Assembly: GCA_965153355.1 (NCBI GenBank)
Contig: OZ231126.1
Coordinates: 72,168,001 to 72,232,000 of the forward strand
Length of the DNA: 64,000 nt
Origin: Flaccisagitta enflata
Lineage: Eukaryota > Chaetognatha > Sagittoidea > Aphragmophora
Direction of reading: 5' to 3'
Of this stretch, positions 59,874 through 64,000 are shown piece by piece (the stretch's first letter is position 1; each line of letters begins with the position of its first letter). The translations under genes and the position numbers were made by a program. The notes beneath the pieces are model-generated. The model ran no database searches. It was not told the DNA's origin and saw only the letters and a program-made list of their open reading frames with translations.

Positions 59874-60542
59874 AACAAGGCCGGATACATGGCAATCCAG
59901 TCGCGGACGGTTGGGTAGGAGCAGTAATGCGAAAACCGCTTGAAATTAAACAAGGCCAACACCTATAAGTCGCGTGCGAGACTTAAATAATTACTTTATT
60001 ACATAACCACATAACTAAAATGACTGTCATTGATTGAAGATGACTTAAAATGACTTAAAATGACCTAAATTGACTTGAATTGACCTAAAATGACTAAAAT
60101 GACTTAGTGACCTAAATGACTTAAATTGACTTAAATTGACTTAAAATGACTTAAAATGACTTTTAAAAGACTTAAATTGACCTAGAATGACTTAAATTCA
60201 ACTCAACTAACCTAAATTGACTTAAATTGACCTAAAATCACTAAAATGATGAAAACTATTAAAATAACTCAAATAACTTAAATTGACTTAAACTGACTTT
60301 AAGTGACCTAAAATGACTTAAAATGATCTAATTTGACTTTAAATGACCTAATTGACTTAAAATGAGTTAGTAGGAATAAAACGAATAAAAAAAGTAAAGT
60401 GTGACCGACCGACCGACCAACCGACCGACCGACCGACGGACAAAGCGGGGTGTAGAGTCGCGTAGCACGCGACTAAAAATGTGACCGATGTACCGACGGA
60501 CCGACACGGCAAGGTGTAGAGTCGCGTGTCCGCGACTAAAAA
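59874..60542 (+). mobile_element. Family A element (outer) split by another family A element
   Basis: Left part aacaaggccggatacatggc ... gcgaaaaccgcttgaaatta; right part from 60479 tgtgaccgatgtaccgacgg, acggcaaggtgtagagtcgc, gtgtccgcgac + taaaaa. Joined, these two parts have the plan of the 35491-35647 copy. Confidence 0.85.
59951..60478 (+). mobile_element. Family A element (inner), complete
   Basis: aacaaggccaacacctataa + gtcgcgtgcgagac, a long aatgacttaaa array (60000-60370), (GACC)n core (60403-60440), ggggtgtagagtcgcgtagc + acgcgactaaaaa. Confidence 0.9.
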
Positions 60543-60581
60543 CGGAATTGTGCGCACATGACTTTTCTTCCACTTATTAGT

Positions 60582-60715
60582 AGGTGCCAAAAAGCACCTC
60601 TATGACTGGCTGTATCCGTTGGTCTGTTGGTCCATTCATCTGTCTGTTGGTAACGCAAACTTTTGTCAGTCCACACGACGTACCTCATTGGTCCACTTGG
60701 CCTTGTTTTGTTTTT
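60582..60715 (-). mobile_element. Family C element: different hairpin, same plan
   Basis: Hairpin aggtgccaaaaagcacct, tctatgactggctgtatccg, a GTTGGTC/ATCTGTC core, taacgcaaacttttgtcagt, and an end cacttggccttgttttgttt shared with family A. Confidence 0.6.
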
Positions 60716-60942
60716 TTTAGATGAAAGAATTTTTCATGTTTTTAGGAGTTACGTCCAATTGTCAATGGATGCAGGAATCAATTTCATAGGCCCTCACTGT
60801 AACCATGGCAATAAAAGAAATAAATAAGAAAACACATTTGTGAGCATCAATCAATAAAAAGAGCAAGCAAAGTCTATGACCGTTTGAACGCTTTGTATAA
60901 GATCTTTTGCTGCTTGACTATAAAACACTAAAAACCTGTTGT

Positions 60943-61145
60943 TAGTCGCGTGCACGCGACTGTACACCTTGCTTTGTCCGTCCGTCCGTGGGACCGATGG
61001 TTGGTGTGTCTGTCCGTCCACCGCGCTTTTACTTTTTTTTTATCAATTTTATTTCTTTAAGTCATTATGAGTCATTTAAGAGTAGACTAAGTCATTCTAA
61101 ATCATTCTAAGTCATTATGTAAGTCTCGCACGCGAAATAAAGGTG
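60943..61145 (-). mobile_element. Family A element, right end truncated
   Basis: ttagtcgcgtgcacgcgact, gtccgtccgtccgtgggacc, a gtcattctaaatcattc array, gtaagtctcgcacgcgaaat. Confidence 0.8.
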
Positions 61146-61154
61146 TTATTTCTT

Positions 61155-61358
61155 TAGTCGCGTGCTACGTGACTCTACACCCCACTTTGTCGGTCGGTCC
61201 GTCCGTTGGTCCGTCGGTCCGTCACACTTTACTTTTTTTGTCTTTTATAGTTTATGGCCTCACTGCTCCTGCCCAAATGATCAAGTGACCTCAAACTTGG
61301 AACCTGCCCCCCCCCCCCCCCGAACGCGACTGGGGTAGCCGTGTATCCGGCCTTGTTT
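61155..61358 (-). mobile_element. Family A element, complete
   Basis: tttagtcgcgtgctacgtga, gtcggtcggtccgtccgttg, cactgctcctgcccaaatga, a C-run, gtagccgtgtatccggcctt. It starts 10 bp after the previous copy. Confidence 0.85.
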
Positions 61359-61810
61359 TCCTTTGCCATGGTTATCCATCGTCTATAAAAAAAATTTTGC
61401 ACTTCAATGAAACTGTGTTCCATCATTCCTTCCGTTTTCTAACTGGAAGCAAAATAAATGGTCTATTACTCATTTCTCAGACAACCTGTCAGAAAACCTG
61501 AAAGATGAAATCGTGGAAAGAGGAAATGCCATTTGAGAGATCCGGTTAAGACTTAAGACCACGGGTTAATTATGATTGAACGGACAAATTCAAGTTAGAA
61601 AATGAGTATTTTACAACTCTTGAACACTGCACACTTTTCTTTGTAATTGATGCCCAGGGAGGTCACACAAAGTACTAATCGTATTTTATAAATGTTAAAT
61701 GAATCTACTAGATACTATCTAGTTATGAATGAAATAACTGTATCAAAAAATCTGTGTTTAATGGCGCGGAACCACACCAACGGACCAGCATAGAGGCAGA
61801 GTAAGTAAGA

Positions 61811-61980
61811 ACAAGGCCGGATACACGGCTACCCAAGTCGCGTGCGGGTGGGCAGGGGCAGTGATGAAATAGACCAGCTGGGCAGTTGGGTAGGAGCTGT
61901 ATCCCCAAAACCGCCTGTAATCGCCGAAAAAGCAAAGTGTTACCGATGGACGGATTGACGGACGGAGCGGGTTGTAGAAA
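61811..61980 (+). mobile_element. Family A element without its hairpin
   Basis: aacaaggccggatacacggc, aagtcgcgtgcgggtgggca, accgatggacggattgacgg, agcgggttgtag; then diverges. Confidence 0.75.
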
Positions 61981-62052
61981 AAAGTAATAGTAGCGCGCGG
62001 TGCCAGGAGGAAAAGAGAGATAAAGCGGATTCGTAACAAAACCCGACTTATA

Positions 62053-62229
62053 ACAAGGCCGGGTACACAGCCATCATAATTGCGTGCAGGTGGGAGGGGG
62101 CAGTCAGGTACTTTGGCAGGAAAGGCGACGTTGGGAAAAGAACGATAAATCTAATGAACCAGTCGACAGACACACAGACGGACCGACCTAAAAGTGACTT
62201 TTAAAGTCGCGCAGCACGTGAGTAAAAAC
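62053..62229 (+). mobile_element. Family A element, diverged
   Basis: aacaaggccgggtacacagc ... cagtcgacagacacacagac ... agtcgcgcagcacgtgagta + aaaa. Confidence 0.7.
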
Positions 62230-62359
62230 GAGTACGCGGCCGAAGTAACAGAAAGACCATTTTATGCGCCTTCAAACGTCACTCTCCGGAAACTGGACAG
62301 CAATGTGACAGGCGTGTGTCTTGAGAATTCTCCTTTTTTTCATGTTTCTTACACTCTTC

Positions 62360-62600
<241 letters not shown>

Positions 62601-62764
62601 AGGGACAGACAGAGAAACGCAGAAAGACGTGGGACAGACGAACATGTGTTAAGGTAGACAGACTGTCAGACAAAAGAAGAGAAACACATCGCGGAAGGGA
62701 AGAAATAAAAACAAAGTCAAAGTGAAGAAGGAAGAGCTAAGCAAAAGATAATCTCACGAAAAAA

Positions 62765-62990
62765 ATGATATGAAAGATGGACACTATCACTACTCTACCA
62801 CTTACTTATCATCGAATGAGAGCCTTTGGAACTCTCAATGGTGTTATATCCGGACCCATCACAGCTATCCTTTAACTTTTCGTAGAGAAAATCCAACTGA
62901 GAATTATCACAGAAAAATTATCTCATATTTGAAACAGTATCACCCGTTTCTCTCTAAAAATGAGATATGCAGACAACAAGATTACACTTG
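62765..62990. repeat. Diverged copy of the 51351-51460 fold-back interior
   Basis: gatatgaaagatggacacta, gagagcctttggaactctca and atccggacccatcacagcta match 51353-51452. Confidence 0.65.
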
Positions 62991-63854
<864 letters not shown>

Positions 63855-64000
63855 CAAGAGAGATAGTAAAACATTTGCAGTCTGTTGACGTTATCCAATT
63901 TCTCCAGTTGATATATTCTGATTCTCATTCCTGACCTACATCAAGCAGGTCCAAACATCAAACGCGCTGAAAATGTGCTGGATCCAAATCTGACACAAAA

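Overview
This is a eukaryotic nuclear window, repeat-rich and gene-poor. The evidence is a gene with a GT-AG intron, a Ty3/gypsy-type polyprotein, TA-flanked and hAT-type MITEs, TTAGGG-type interstitial telomeric repeats and very many (GA)n, (CA)n, (GACA)n and (GTT)n microsatellites. The telomere motif and the LRR-Roc-COR-HEPN protein fit an invertebrate animal or a close relative. I cannot name the species.

Layout. 0-7.4 kb: microsatellites, one TIR element with a minisatellite core (family D, 4730-5579) and a clear hAT MITE (5940-6355). 7.5-17.7 kb, minus strand: an intronless 852-residue protein of unknown function (8666-11224), then a Ty3/gypsy-like element with gag (16938-17657) and pol (11899-16974). 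The pol has protease, RT, RNase H and integrase, but no LTRs are visible and the first integrase Asp is replaced by Tyr. 17.8-32 kb: fold-back repeats, including a palindrome of almost 2 kb (20959-22937), and two expanded family A elements with minisatellite cores, one holding inverted telomeric repeats. 32.6-41.3 kb, plus strand: one gene in two exons (32597-33089 and 37973-41319) joined in phase across a 4.9 kb intron full of transposons. It encodes an LRR-Roc-COR GTPase ending in a HEPN-like domain with an intact RNxxxH motif, and decayed copies of the LRR exon start sit just upstream of exon 2. 41.5-47.2 kb: a nest of four mobile elements. 47.2-64 kb: more MITEs, nested TA-flanked elements, two tandem 1.2 kb elements with 18-bp repeat arrays, a 1.2 kb (GTT)n tract and a cluster of family A copies.

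The recurring theme is short non-autonomous elements that share one design: a terminal hairpin followed by an A-run, a variable tandem-repeat core, and insertion into T-runs. Family A (about 20 copies or pieces) has a GTCGCG...CGCGAC hairpin next to a (GTCN)n core and resembles Helentron-associated elements (HINEs). Families D, E and C follow the same plan with unrelated sequences. The two most rewarding items are this system of hairpin-ended elements and the ROCO-HEPN gene, whose architecture suggests a nucleotide-switch protein with an RNase effector. Both are inferences from sequence only.
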